From: an uncultured Clostridia bacterium
Lineage (GTDB): Bacteria > Bacillota > Clostridia > UBA1381 > UMGS1253
DNA: 11,192 bases
NCBI GenBank assembly: GCA_937892135.1
Contig: CALAUK010000062.1
Span: 1-11,192 of the forward strand
Direction: 5' to 3'
The first letter of the stretch is position 1. The number at the start of each line of letters is the position of its first letter. Below the pieces are notes generated by a model, which saw nothing but the letters and a program-made list of their open reading frames with translations, was not told where the DNA came from and searched no databases. Below are positions 1 to 7,121 of the stretch, piece by piece. A program made the position numbers and the translations under genes.

Positions 1-2
1 CA

Positions 3-779
3 TCTCAGGGTAGTGTTTGCGGTAGCACATTGGCTCTTATGGCAGCAGGTGTGCCGATTAAGGCTCCCGTTGCAGGTATTTCTTGCGGTCTTATCACAAC
101 TGAAACAGGCTTTACAACAATGGTTGATATTCAGGGCCTTGAAGATTTCTACGGCGAGATGGACTTTAAGGTTGCAGGAACAAAGAAAGGTATCACATCT
201 ATTCAGGTTGATATCAAAAACGATGGTCTTACCTATGATGTAATCTGGGAAGCGTTTACTAAGACAAGAGATGCAAGATATCACATTATTGATGATGTAC
301 TTCTAAAGGCAATTCCCGAACCCAGAGCAGAGCTTTCAAAGTACGCTCCTAAGGTAATCAAGATGGTAATTGACCCTGAAAAGATCAGTGAAGTAATCGG
401 TAAGGGCGGTAAGGTTATCCAGAAGATTGTTGCAGACACTGGCGCTCAGATTGACATTGAAGACGATGGTACAGTTTTAATATTCTCAGCTGATCAGGAG
501 GGCGGAAAAGCTGCTCAGAAGATTATTGAGGGTATCGTTAAAGAGCCTGAAGTAGGCGAGGTTTACACAGGTAAGGTTGTTCGTATTATGGACTTCGGTG
601 CATTTGTGGAAATTCTTCCCGGAAAAGACGGTCTTGTTCACATTTCAAAGCTTGACAAGAAGCGTGTTGAAAAAGTAACAGACGTTGTTAAAGAGGGCGA
701 TGAAATAACTGTTAAGGTTATAGAAATTGACAAACAGGGAAGAATAAACTTATCCCGCAAGGATATGTTAGAAGACTAA
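3..779 (+). CDS. pnp: Polyribonucleotide nucleotidyltransferase (PNPase), C-terminal part
   Basis: PNPase degrades RNA from the 3' end by phosphorolysis, releasing nucleoside diphosphates; it works as a cytoplasmic trimer, often within RNA-decay complexes. The window begins inside the gene, so only the last 258 residues are seen; the frame is open from base 3. The visible part starts with the GSVCGSTLALM segment of the second RNase PH-like core. The acidic active-site stretch FYGEMDFKVAG follows (about residues 49-59 of the fragment). A KH domain with its GKGG loop lies at about 117-178 and an S1 RNA-binding domain at about 185-252 (GAFVEILPGKDGLVHIS). The full family order of core, KH and S1 is kept, with no sign of damage. 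A hairpin follows 11 bases after the stop, then an M16 peptidase gene, the usual neighbour of pnp in Bacillota. Identification is very secure; upstream promoter and autoregulation sites lie outside the window. Confidence 0.97.
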   Translation, partial: SQGSVCGSTLALMAAGVPIKAPVAGISCGLITTETGFTTMVDIQGLEDFYGEMDFKVAGTKKGITSIQVDIKNDGLTYDVIWEAFTKTRDARYHIIDDVLLKAIPEPRAELSKYAPKVIKMVIDPEKISEVIGKGGKVIQKIVADTGAQIDIEDDGTVLIFSADQEGGKAAQKIIEGIVKEPEVGEVYTGKVVRIMDFGAFVEILPGKDGLVHISKLDKKRVEKVTDVVKEGDEITVKVIEIDKQGRINLSRKDMLED

Positions 780-790
780 TTAAAAAATAT

Positions 791-823
791 AATGGGTGCG
801 GGCAATCCGCACCCATTGTTTTT
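791..823 (+). terminator. Hairpin with T-run between pnp and the M16 peptidase gene
   Basis: A perfect 11-bp stem (AATGGGTGCGG at 791-801 with CCGCACCCATT at 807-817, loop GCAAT) is followed by G and five Ts, and preceded by an A-run at 782-787. This is a classic intrinsic terminator shape for pnp. It ends directly against the ribosome binding site (824-830) of the next gene, so any read-through message would carry the hairpin just 5' of that site. I infer partial termination, since no separate promoter for the downstream gene is visible. Confidence 0.85.
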
Positions 824-836
824 AAGGAGAATTACT

Positions 837-2084
837 TTGGTAGAAAAAACAGTTTTAAAAAACGGCATAACCGTTGTATATGAAAAAATAGATTATGTAA
901 GGTCTGTTTCTGTGGGCGTTTTTATAAAAAACGGCTCTTGCCACGAAAGAGAAGATGAGCTTGGAATTTCCCATTTTATAGAGCACCTTTTCTTTAAGGG
1001 AACAAACAAAAGAAGCGCAAAGCAGATAGCGGTGGAGATGGATTCCGTCGGCGGAATTTTAAACGCCTACACAACCAAGGAATACACCTGTTATCACGCA
1101 AAAACATTAGACACTCATTTCGCTCTTGCGGCAGATATATTATCTGATATGGTTTTAAACTCGCGCCTTTCAGATTCTGATATAAACCTTGAAAGAAATG
1201 TTGTTTTTGAAGAGATTTCTATGTATGAAGATGCGCCCGAAGAGCTTGTGCACGATATGCTTTTGGAGGCGGCGTGGGGCAAAAACGAGGGAATAGGTGC
1301 GCCGACGCTTGGCACACACAAAACTCTTGAAAGCTTTGACAGCCGTGTTGTCCGCGAGTACCTTAAAAAGATGTATACTCCCGAAAACTGCGTTATAGCG
1401 GTTGCGGGAAATATTATGCCCGATATGCTAAAAATCTTAGAGGAAAAATTCGGAGCGTGGGAAAATGGAAAAGGCGAAAACGAATTTAATAAGCCCTCTT
1501 ATAAAAAAGATATCATAATTAAGAAAAAGGATATCGAACAGGTGCATTTCTGCTTAGGGTTTGAGGCATTTAAAGGAGATGACGACAGAAACTATCCTCT
1601 TCTTTCATTAAACAATATTTTCGGAAGCTCTATGAGCTCTGAGCTTTTTCAGAAAATAAGAGAAGAAAGAGGTCTTGTATACTCTGTTTATTCATATCTT
1701 TCAAACTTTGTGACCTGCGGTGCTTTGGTAGTGAGTGCCAGTATGCATCCTAAAAACTTAGGCGAAGTTTTAAGCATTATTTACGATGAAATCAAGCTTA
1801 TTAAAAACAAAAGCATCACAAAAGAAAGATGCGAAATGTCAAAAGAACAGCTTAAGGGAAATTATATGTTAGGCCTTGAAAATGTAAGCTCAAGAATGCA
1901 AAGCATAGGAAGAAGCTATCTTTTATATAAAAAGTTCCGCACACCCGAAGATGTTTTGGAAAAAATAGAAAGAATTACCTTAGACGATATGTATCTTGCG
2001 GCAGAGACTGTTCTTGATTTTGACAAGATGTGCGCATCAGTTATAGGAAGCGGCGAAATATCGGAAAAATTATTTGAAGTTTAG
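837..2084 (+). CDS. M16-family zinc metallopeptidase (YmxG/MlpA type)
   Basis: This is a 415-residue member of the pitrilysin/processing-peptidase (M16B) family, probably a cytoplasmic enzyme cutting short peptides. The inverted zinc motif HFIEH is at residues 46-50 (His46 and His50 as ligands, Glu49 as catalyst). The third ligand should be Glu126 in NVVFEEI, at the expected spacing. The C-terminal half carries SSELFQKIREERGLVYSV, the Arg/Tyr-containing stretch that completes the active site in this family. I chose the TTG start at 837 because AAGGAGA (824-830) lies 6 bases upstream and the family's usual N terminus (KTVLKNGITVVYE) follows directly. The longer frame from ATG 792 begins inside the pnp hairpin. 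Placement after pnp matches the Bacillus pnp-mlpA neighbourhood. There is no signal peptide. The natural substrate is unknown. Confidence 0.92.
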   Translation: MVEKTVLKNGITVVYEKIDYVRSVSVGVFIKNGSCHEREDELGISHFIEHLFFKGTNKRSAKQIAVEMDSVGGILNAYTTKEYTCYHAKTLDTHFALAADILSDMVLNSRLSDSDINLERNVVFEEISMYEDAPEELVHDMLLEAAWGKNEGIGAPTLGTHKTLESFDSRVVREYLKKMYTPENCVIAVAGNIMPDMLKILEEKFGAWENGKGENEFNKPSYKKDIIIKKKDIEQVHFCLGFEAFKGDDDRNYPLLSLNNIFGSSMSSELFQKIREERGLVYSVYSYLSNFVTCGALVVSASMHPKNLGEVLSIIYDEIKLIKNKSITKERCEMSKEQLKGNYMLGLENVSSRMQSIGRSYLLYKKFRTPEDVLEKIERITLDDMYLAAETVLDFDKMCASVIGSGEISEKLFEV

Positions 2085-2093
2085 ACTCAGCTA

Positions 2094-2122
2094 TTGACTT
2101 TTTTGTCAAAAAAGAGTATAAT
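2094..2122 (+). promoter_or_regulatory. Sigma-A promoter for thrS
   Basis: The -35 box TTGACT (2094-2099) and -10 box TATAAT (2117-2122) are separated by 17 bases. The predicted transcript starts near 2129, leaving only about 55 bases before the thrS ATG, too short for a T-box riboswitch. The -35 box is part of an inverted repeat TTGAC-N6-GTCAA (2094-2109), which could be an operator or chance. Confidence 0.85.
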
Positions 2123-2184
2123 ATTTTTGTTTAAATTTTATCGCGCAAAAAAGATTTTGGCGGCAGAAAAGGAGAGATTTTATA

Positions 2185-3948
2185 ATGAGTAATGAAGTTG
2201 TTTATGATGAATTAAGAACACTTCGACACAGTGCGTCTCATGTTATGGCGCAGGCTGTTAAGCGTTTATTTCCTGAAGTTAAGTTAGCAATAGGTCCTGC
2301 TATTGATACCGGATTCTATTATGACTTTGACACCGCCACTAATTTCACCAATGAGGACTTAGAGAAAATTGAAGCGGAAATGAAAAAGATTGTTAAAGAA
2401 AATCTTAAAATTGAACGCTTTGAGCTTCCTAAGGACGAGGCGCTTAAGCTTATGGCAGACGAGCCTTATAAGGTTGAATTAATAAATGATTTACCTGAGG
2501 GTGAGGTTATATCTTTTTATAAGCAGGGCGAATTTACTGACCTTTGCGCCGGCCCTCACGTTAACTATACAAGCAAGGTTAAGGCGTTTAAGCTACTTAG
2601 CGCAACAGGCGCATACTGGAGAGGCGACGAGAAAAACAAGATGCTCCAGAGAATTTACGGAACAGCGTATAAGACAAAAGATGAGCTAAATGAGCATTTG
2701 GAGATGCTTGAAGAGGCTAAAAAGCGCGACCACAACAAGCTTGGCCGTGACTTGGAGTTATTTACAACTGTTGACACAATCGGTCAGGGACTTCCGATAC
2801 TTCTTCCCAAGGGCGCAAGAGTTATTCAGCTTTTGCAGCGTTGGGTTGAGGATGAAGAGCAGGCAAGAGGCTGGCAGATGACAAAGACTCCTCTAATGGC
2901 AAAGAGTGATTTATATAAGATTTCAGGTCATTGGGATCATTATAAAGACGGAATGTTTGTTATGGGTGACGAGGAAAAAGATGACGAGGTGTTTGCTCTT
3001 CGTCCTATGACTTGTCCGTTCCAGTATCAGGCATTTTTAAACCGTGGCCGTTCATACAGAGATTTGCCGATGCGTCTTTCTGAAACATCTACTCTTTTCA
3101 GAAACGAGTCATCAGGCGAGATGCACGGTCTTATCAGAGTAAGACAGTTTACAATTTCTGAGGGTCACTTAATGTGTACTCCGTCTCAGCTTGCAGATGA
3201 GTTTAAAAACTGCTTAGAGCTTACAAACTATATGCTTAAAACCTTAGGTCTTTATGAAGACGTTTCATATCGTTTCTCTCAGTGGGACCCCGAGGATACT
3301 GAAAAGTATATAGGCACAAAAGAGCAGTGGGACGAGGCTCAGGGCGTTATGAAAGAAATTTTAGACGGCCTTGGAATTGATTATAAGATTGGTGTTGGTG
3401 AGGCGGCTTTCTATGGTCCTAAGCTTGACATACAGATTAAAAATGTTCACGGCAAGGAAGATACACTAGTAACAATCCAGATTGACCAGATGCTTGCTGA
3501 GAAGTTCGGTATGGAGTATGTGGATAGCGACGGTAAGAAGAAAAACCCCTATATTATTCATCGTACATCAATCGGTTGCTACGAAAGAACGTTAGCACTT
3601 TTAATTGAAAAATATGCAGGTGCATTCCCAACATGGCTTGCTCCTGTTCAGATTAAAGCAATTTCTCTTTCTGAAAGACATGCAGAGTATATCGAGGAAA
3701 TTAAAGAAAAGCTTACAAGGGCGGGCTTAAGAGTTGAAGCTGACACAAGAAACGAAAAGGTTGGCTACAAGATAAGAGAAGCTCAGCTTGAAAAGATTCC
3801 TTATATGATAGTTGCAGGCGATAAGGAAATGGAAGAGGGCGCAGTTTCTGTTAGAAGCAGAAAAGATGGCGATATGGGAACAATGTCAATAGACGAGTTT
3901 ATTTCGCTAATTGAAAAAGAAGTAAGAGAAAAGAAATTAAACTTCTAA
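2185..3948 (+). CDS. thrS: Threonyl-tRNA synthetase, form lacking the TGS domain
   Basis: ThrS attaches threonine to tRNA-Thr in the cytoplasm and edits mis-attached serine. At 587 residues it is shorter than the roughly 640 of E. coli ThrS because the N-terminal TGS domain is absent; the protein begins almost at the editing domain. The editing site is intact: HSASH (His15, His19) and CAGPH (Cys121, His125). The class II catalytic core has the zinc ligands Cys277 (MTCPF), His328 (SEGHLMC) and His459 (IHRTSIG). It also has motif 2 around RNESSGEMHGLIRVR (306-320) and motif 3 around GCYERTLALL (464-473). The anticodon-binding domain covers about 486-587. The start is fixed by AAAAGGAGAG just upstream and an in-frame TAA at 2119-2121, so no TGS segment is hidden upstream. 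It has its own promoter. Function is very secure; the missing TGS and missing T-box are the odd points. Confidence 0.97.
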   Translation: MSNEVVYDELRTLRHSASHVMAQAVKRLFPEVKLAIGPAIDTGFYYDFDTATNFTNEDLEKIEAEMKKIVKENLKIERFELPKDEALKLMADEPYKVELINDLPEGEVISFYKQGEFTDLCAGPHVNYTSKVKAFKLLSATGAYWRGDEKNKMLQRIYGTAYKTKDELNEHLEMLEEAKKRDHNKLGRDLELFTTVDTIGQGLPILLPKGARVIQLLQRWVEDEEQARGWQMTKTPLMAKSDLYKISGHWDHYKDGMFVMGDEEKDDEVFALRPMTCPFQYQAFLNRGRSYRDLPMRLSETSTLFRNESSGEMHGLIRVRQFTISEGHLMCTPSQLADEFKNCLELTNYMLKTLGLYEDVSYRFSQWDPEDTEKYIGTKEQWDEAQGVMKEILDGLGIDYKIGVGEAAFYGPKLDIQIKNVHGKEDTLVTIQIDQMLAEKFGMEYVDSDGKKKNPYIIHRTSIGCYERTLALLIEKYAGAFPTWLAPVQIKAISLSERHAEYIEEIKEKLTRAGLRVEADTRNEKVGYKIREAQLEKIPYMIVAGDKEMEEGAVSVRSRKDGDMGTMSIDEFISLIEKEVREKKLNF

Positions 3949-3956
3949 ATAAAATT

Positions 3957-3985
3957 AAGCAGCGTACCTTGTGTGCGCTGTTTGT
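3957..3985 (+). terminator. Weak hairpin after thrS
   Basis: An 11-bp stem with two wobble pairs (3957-3967 with 3973-3983, loop CTTGT) is followed only by GTAT, so the T-run is poor. It ends two to five bases before the tRNA. It may slow or partly end thrS transcripts, or serve as a processing structure, while allowing read-through into the tRNA. Confidence 0.5.
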
Positions 3986-3987
3986 AT

Positions 3988-4062
3988 GCCTCCGTAGTTA
4001 AGTGGATATAACAAACCCCTCCTAAGGGTTAGTCATCGGTTCGACTCCGGTCGGGGGTGCCA
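3988..4062 (+). tRNA. tRNA-Arg (anticodon CCU, reads AGG), CCA encoded
   Basis: The 75-base sequence folds as a full cloverleaf. The acceptor stem is GCCTCCG with CGGGGGT, and the D arm GTTA-AGTGGATA-TAAC contains the invariant GG. The anticodon stem is AACCC/GGGTT with loop CTCCTAA, placing CCT at 4021-4023. The variable region is four bases (AGTC). The T arm is ATCGG-TTCGACT-CCGGT, and the discriminator G is followed by an encoded CCA. Anticodon CCU assigns it to arginine, AGG codon. No convincing own promoter is visible; a lone TAAAAT at 3950-3955 has no matching -35 box. It may therefore be carried on the thrS transcript and released by RNase processing. Confidence 0.96.
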
Positions 4063-4063
4063 G

Positions 4064-4095
4064 AATCCGTACACGAAAGTGTACGGATTTTACTT
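4064..4095 (+). terminator. Intrinsic terminator after tRNA-Arg
   Basis: A perfect 11-bp stem, AATCCGTACAC (4064-4074) with GTGTACGGATT (4079-4089), is capped by a stable GAAA tetraloop and runs into TTTTACTT. It starts two bases after the tRNA CCA, so it ends the tRNA transcript. It also stands between the tRNA and the following membrane-protein gene. Confidence 0.9.
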
Positions 4096-4122
4096 GTTAA
4101 AGTTAAATATTGGAGATTTACT

Positions 4123-4641
4123 ATGCAGATTTTAATCAGATTACTTGGAATATTAGGCTTAATTTTAAGCATTATTCCGTTTCAGTTTAATAAGCATAAA
4201 TATATTGTTTTGTGCAAGATGGGTTCGTGCCTTTCATTTGCTATGCAGTATTTTTTAATAGGACCTATTGCATACACGGCGGCGTGGCTAGATGTCTTAT
4301 CGGCTTTTAGAAACTTTTTGTATTATAAATTTGTTTCAAAAAAAATTCCGACGCTGCCTGTTATGATAGTGTTTTCTCTTATAGTGATATACATAGGCTT
4401 TTCCTCGTGGCAGGGAGCAATAACTCTTATTGCAATTATTCCAAAGCTTATAACAACTGTTTCGTATGGAATAAAAAATGAAACAATTTTACGCCTTGTA
4501 ACATTTCCGTCGTGCCTTTTCTGGATAGCATATAACTTAATAGTTGGAAATTATGAGGCGGCAGTAAGCGACTTTTTAACCTTTATGTCGATAATAATTG
4601 CCATATACAGATACGATATAAAAAAGCAAAAGAGAATATAG
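4123..4641 (+). CDS. YgjV-like small inner-membrane protein
   Basis: This 172-residue, very hydrophobic protein resembles the YgjV family of bacterial membrane proteins (Imp-YgjV). Function is not established. I estimate five to six membrane segments, roughly residues 3-20, 29-49, 77-93, 97-115, 123-141 and 145-163. The AWLDVLSAFRNFLYYKF stretch (54-70) looks like the family's conserved loop with an Arg-Asn pair. The C terminus is a short basic tail (KKQKR), expected in the cytoplasm. ATG 4123 is chosen because TTGGAG lies 7 bases upstream; an extension to 4057 would start inside the tRNA and read through its terminator. No clear promoter lies between that terminator and the start, so expression may depend on read-through or on a promoter I cannot recognise. 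Family assignment is from remembered pattern only. Confidence 0.72.
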   Translation: MQILIRLLGILGLILSIIPFQFNKHKYIVLCKMGSCLSFAMQYFLIGPIAYTAAWLDVLSAFRNFLYYKFVSKKIPTLPVMIVFSLIVIYIGFSSWQGAITLIAIIPKLITTVSYGIKNETILRLVTFPSCLFWIAYNLIVGNYEAAVSDFLTFMSIIIAIYRYDIKKQKRI

Positions 4642-4649
4642 TTTTTGTG

Positions 4650-4678
4650 TTGACAAAATCTTTTGAAAAGCGTATAAT
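4650..4678 (+). promoter_or_regulatory. Consensus sigma-A promoter for the ceramidase-like gene
   Basis: TTGACA (4650-4655) and TATAAT (4673-4678) are both perfect consensus boxes with the ideal 17-base spacer. The expected start near 4685 leaves a leader of about 20 bases with no room for a structured regulator. This predicts strong expression unless a repressor acts here. Confidence 0.9.
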
Positions 4679-4707
4679 TAAAAAAACATTTGAAAGGAAG
4701 TGTTTAT

Positions 4708-6045
4708 ATGAAAACAGGATTTTCAAAAAAATGTATTACACCGCCGCTCGGAAGCCCGATTGTCGGTTATTATAAGGAAAGACGTACAAAAGGCGTTATT
4801 GATGACCTTTATGTCAGAGCAATTGCTTTTGATGACGGAGAGAAAAAGGCAGTTTGCCTTGATTTTGACTTGTGCGGTCTTAAAACAGAGCTTCACAATC
4901 GTGTAAAAGATTTGGTTTCAAAAGAAACGGGAATAGACCCTGATGCAGTATTTACAACTTGTCAGCATACGCATACAGGCCCTATGATAGGTAAGGATTT
5001 CGCATCAGATATTGAGTCTGCGCCTGAATACACTGAATTTTTAATGATGGCTGCCCGTGATGCTGCTTTGTATGCATTAAATGACTTAAAGGATTCTGAG
5101 TTCTTTGAGGCAGAGACAGAGGCTAAAAATATTTCTTTCTGCCGCAGATACAGAATGAAAGACGGCTCAGCTCAGACAAATCCCGGCGTGGATAACCCTG
5201 ATATAGATTATGTTTTATCTTCTGCAAATGAAGTTGTTAAGGTTATTAAAATTAAAAGAGAAGGCGCAAACGATATCTGCCTTGTAAACTTCGGCACTCA
5301 TGCTGACTCTGTTGGCGGAGAATACATAAGCGCAGACTATCCGGGTTATGTTTGCTCCACTATTGAGGCAGCGCTTCCCGGAACAGATTGTATGTTCCTT
5401 TTAGCGCCTCAGGGCGATGTTAACCACATAAATCCGTTCCCGACAGAGGGCGAAAGAGCAAACACCATTGTTGATTTTGACAATGTTCCCCGTGGCATTG
5501 AGCACGCAAGACATATGGGAAGAGTTATTGCAGGAGCGGTTTTAGGCGTTTACTCTATTGCAAATAAGATTAAAGCAGACAAAATCTCTTTTAAAACAAA
5601 AGAAGTGTGCTTGCCGTCAAATCAGGAAAATGACAAGCTTGACGAGGCAAGAAAAATCTGTAAGTTCTATGACGAGGGAAGAGAAGCTGAGCTTCCGTAC
5701 AAGGGAATGGAGCTTACAACAGCTATTGCAGGCGCAAGAAGAATTGTAGCTCTTGAAAACGGCCCCGATTCATACACATTTAAATTGGTAGTAATAAAAA
5801 TCGGCGACTTTGCTATTGCGGGAATGCCTGGCGAGCCGTTTACCGAAATTGCAACAAGAGTTTATGAAGGCTCTCCCTTTAAGGCTACTGTTCTTTGCTG
5901 CTTGGCTAACTCAAGCGGCGCTTATGTTCCGACAAGAAGAGCATACGATGAGGGTGGTTACGAGGCTTCAACCTCAGTTATAAAACCCGGCGGAGACGAT
6001 ATTTTAGTTAACGGAATGATTGAGCTTTTAAACGAAGTTAAGTAA
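4708..6045 (+). CDS. Neutral/alkaline ceramidase-like hydrolase, cytoplasmic, substrate unknown
   Basis: This 445-residue protein matches the N-terminal catalytic domain of neutral/alkaline non-lysosomal ceramidases, zinc amidases that split the N-acyl bond of ceramide. Family landmarks run in order: ITPPLG (10-15), CQHTHTGPM (85-93), NFGTHAD (194-200), SADYPGY (208-214), GDVNH (236-240), AGMPGEPF (371-378) and NSSGAYVPTRRAYDEGGYE (401-419). By comparison with the Pseudomonas enzyme, likely zinc ligands are a histidine in HTH (87/89), His198, Glu376 and Tyr418. There is no signal peptide, and the C-terminal immunoglobulin-like domain of the secreted enzymes is absent, so it should act inside the cell on some other amide or on an imported substrate. 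ATG 4708 is supported by AAAGGAAG 7 bases upstream. The gene stands alone between a consensus promoter and a terminator. The fold is fairly sure; the substrate is not. Confidence 0.85.
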   Translation: MKTGFSKKCITPPLGSPIVGYYKERRTKGVIDDLYVRAIAFDDGEKKAVCLDFDLCGLKTELHNRVKDLVSKETGIDPDAVFTTCQHTHTGPMIGKDFASDIESAPEYTEFLMMAARDAALYALNDLKDSEFFEAETEAKNISFCRRYRMKDGSAQTNPGVDNPDIDYVLSSANEVVKVIKIKREGANDICLVNFGTHADSVGGEYISADYPGYVCSTIEAALPGTDCMFLLAPQGDVNHINPFPTEGERANTIVDFDNVPRGIEHARHMGRVIAGAVLGVYSIANKIKADKISFKTKEVCLPSNQENDKLDEARKICKFYDEGREAELPYKGMELTTAIAGARRIVALENGPDSYTFKLVVIKIGDFAIAGMPGEPFTEIATRVYEGSPFKATVLCCLANSSGAYVPTRRAYDEGGYEASTSVIKPGGDDILVNGMIELLNEVK

Positions 6046-6047
6046 TA

Positions 6048-6073
6048 AAAAAGCACCCTGATGGGTGCTTTTT
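6048..6073. terminator. Two-way terminator between convergent genes
   Basis: AAAAAGCACCC (6048-6058) pairs perfectly with GGGTGCTTTTT (6063-6073) around a TGAT loop. The A-run on one side and T-run on the other make it work for both the ceramidase-like gene and the leftward pseudouridine synthase gene. The latter's stop codon (6072-6074) overlaps the last bases of the stem. Confidence 0.92.
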
Positions 6074-7031
6074 AAATTTTATAGCCAAAGCCTTTGACAA
6101 AATCAATATCCTTAATAACAAAGGTTTTGTTATTTAGATAATTTAAAATTCCGGCGTCTTCTTCAAACGAGAAAGTAAGCTTGTATGAGCAAAGCGCCTG
6201 AGAAGTTCTTCCAAACTTTTTGTTTTCTTTGTTGTTTCCGTATTTTCCGTCGCCGACAAGAGGATGACCTATATGCGCAAAGTGGGCTCTTATCTGATGG
6301 GTTCTTCCTGTTATAAGGTTAACCTCAACTAAGCTTACGCCGTCTTTGTAAGACAAAACCTTATAGCCTGTTTTAATTGTTTTAGAAAGCTTTGTCGGGT
6401 GGTCAAAAACCTTTACTGTTTTGGTCTTTTCGTTTCTTTCAAGGTATGCCGTAAGTGTTCCGGTCGGGTGAGGAAAAGCGCCAAAAGCGAGACACAGATA
6501 GCTTTTTTTCAGCTCACGGTTTTTTATTTTCTCATTTAATATTCTAAGGCTCTCGGCGTTTTTTGCCGCAATAACAATTCCCTGAGTATTTCTGTCTATT
6601 CTGTTGGCTAAAGCAGGGGCAAAGGTGCTTTCGTTTTCGGGGTCAAATTCTCCTTTTTTATAAAGATAGCTTTGAATGTGCGAAATAAGCGTATCGGGAG
6701 ACTTTGATTCGTCCTCGTGAACAACCATACCCGCCTTTTTGTTAACAAGAATTATGTTTTCGTCTTCATAAACAATGTCAATGTCCGCCTTTACCTTCAT
6801 AAAGGCATTCTCAGGCTTTACTTCTTCGAAAAACTCATCTTTAATATATAATTTTAAAACATCGCCCTCGTTTAGCATATCTCTCTCTTTAAGATGCTTA
6901 GAGCCACGCTTAATACAGTCTTTTCTTATGTATTTATATAAAAGACTCTGCGGCATTGAGGGAAAGCGCTTAGACATAAACTTATCTAATCTCTGACCTG
7001 CATCGTTTTTATTTATCGTAATTTCTTTCAA
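6072..7031 (-). CDS. RluA-family RNA pseudouridine synthase (RluC/RluD type)
   Basis: This 319-residue enzyme isomerises uridine to pseudouridine in RNA, most likely 23S rRNA. An N-terminal S4-like RNA-binding domain (about 1-62, with LDKFMSKRFP) precedes the catalytic domain. The catalytic aspartate is Asp146 in NRIDRNTQG, the family's usual RxD-x-x-T-x-G motif. The later core motif GRTHQIRAHFAHIGHPLVGD is also intact. Length is normal for RluC/RluD. The TTG start at 7031 is backed by AAGGAGA (complement of 7039-7045) 7 bases upstream. It is transcribed leftward from a promoter in the divergent region and ends in a terminator shared with the convergent gene. The family is certain; which uridine it modifies cannot be told from sequence, so no symbol is given. 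Confidence 0.94.
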   Translation of the reverse strand: MKEITINKNDAGQRLDKFMSKRFPSMPQSLLYKYIRKDCIKRGSKHLKERDMLNEGDVLKLYIKDEFFEEVKPENAFMKVKADIDIVYEDENIILVNKKAGMVVHEDESKSPDTLISHIQSYLYKKGEFDPENESTFAPALANRIDRNTQGIVIAAKNAESLRILNEKIKNRELKKSYLCLAFGAFPHPTGTLTAYLERNEKTKTVKVFDHPTKLSKTIKTGYKVLSYKDGVSLVEVNLITGRTHQIRAHFAHIGHPLVGDGKYGNNKENKKFGRTSQALCSYKLTFSFEEDAGILNYLNNKTFVIKDIDFVKGFGYKI

Positions 7032-7062
7032 AATATAATCTCCTTATTACAGATTCAAATTA

Positions 7063-7091
7063 AGTTTACCACAAATCTTTTTTTGTGTCTA
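7063..7091 (-). promoter_or_regulatory. Leftward promoter for the pseudouridine synthase gene
   Basis: On the minus strand, TAGACA (complement of 7086-7091) and TAAACT (complement of 7063-7068) stand 17 bases apart. The transcript would start near 7056, about 25 bases before the TTG start. A short inverted repeat, CACAAA-N6-TTTGTG (7070-7087), fills the spacer and could be an operator. The boxes are moderate rather than consensus. Confidence 0.6.
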
Positions 7092-7121
7092 CTATTTATT
7101 TTGCCTTAATTAAAAAAAGTA

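Noticed and set aside
792..836. ATG 792 as start of the M16 peptidase
   Set aside because: The ATG lies in the stem of the pnp terminator and the added residues do not match the family; TTG 837 has a strong ribosome binding site.
1115..1321. Minus-strand open frame of 68 codons inside the M16 gene
   Set aside because: It is fully covered by a certain gene on the other strand, has low-complexity Ser-rich content and no ribosome binding site of note.
3988..4062. tRNA as an attachment site for an integrated element
   Set aside because: No integrase, no repeat of the tRNA 3' end elsewhere in the window, and housekeeping genes on both sides.
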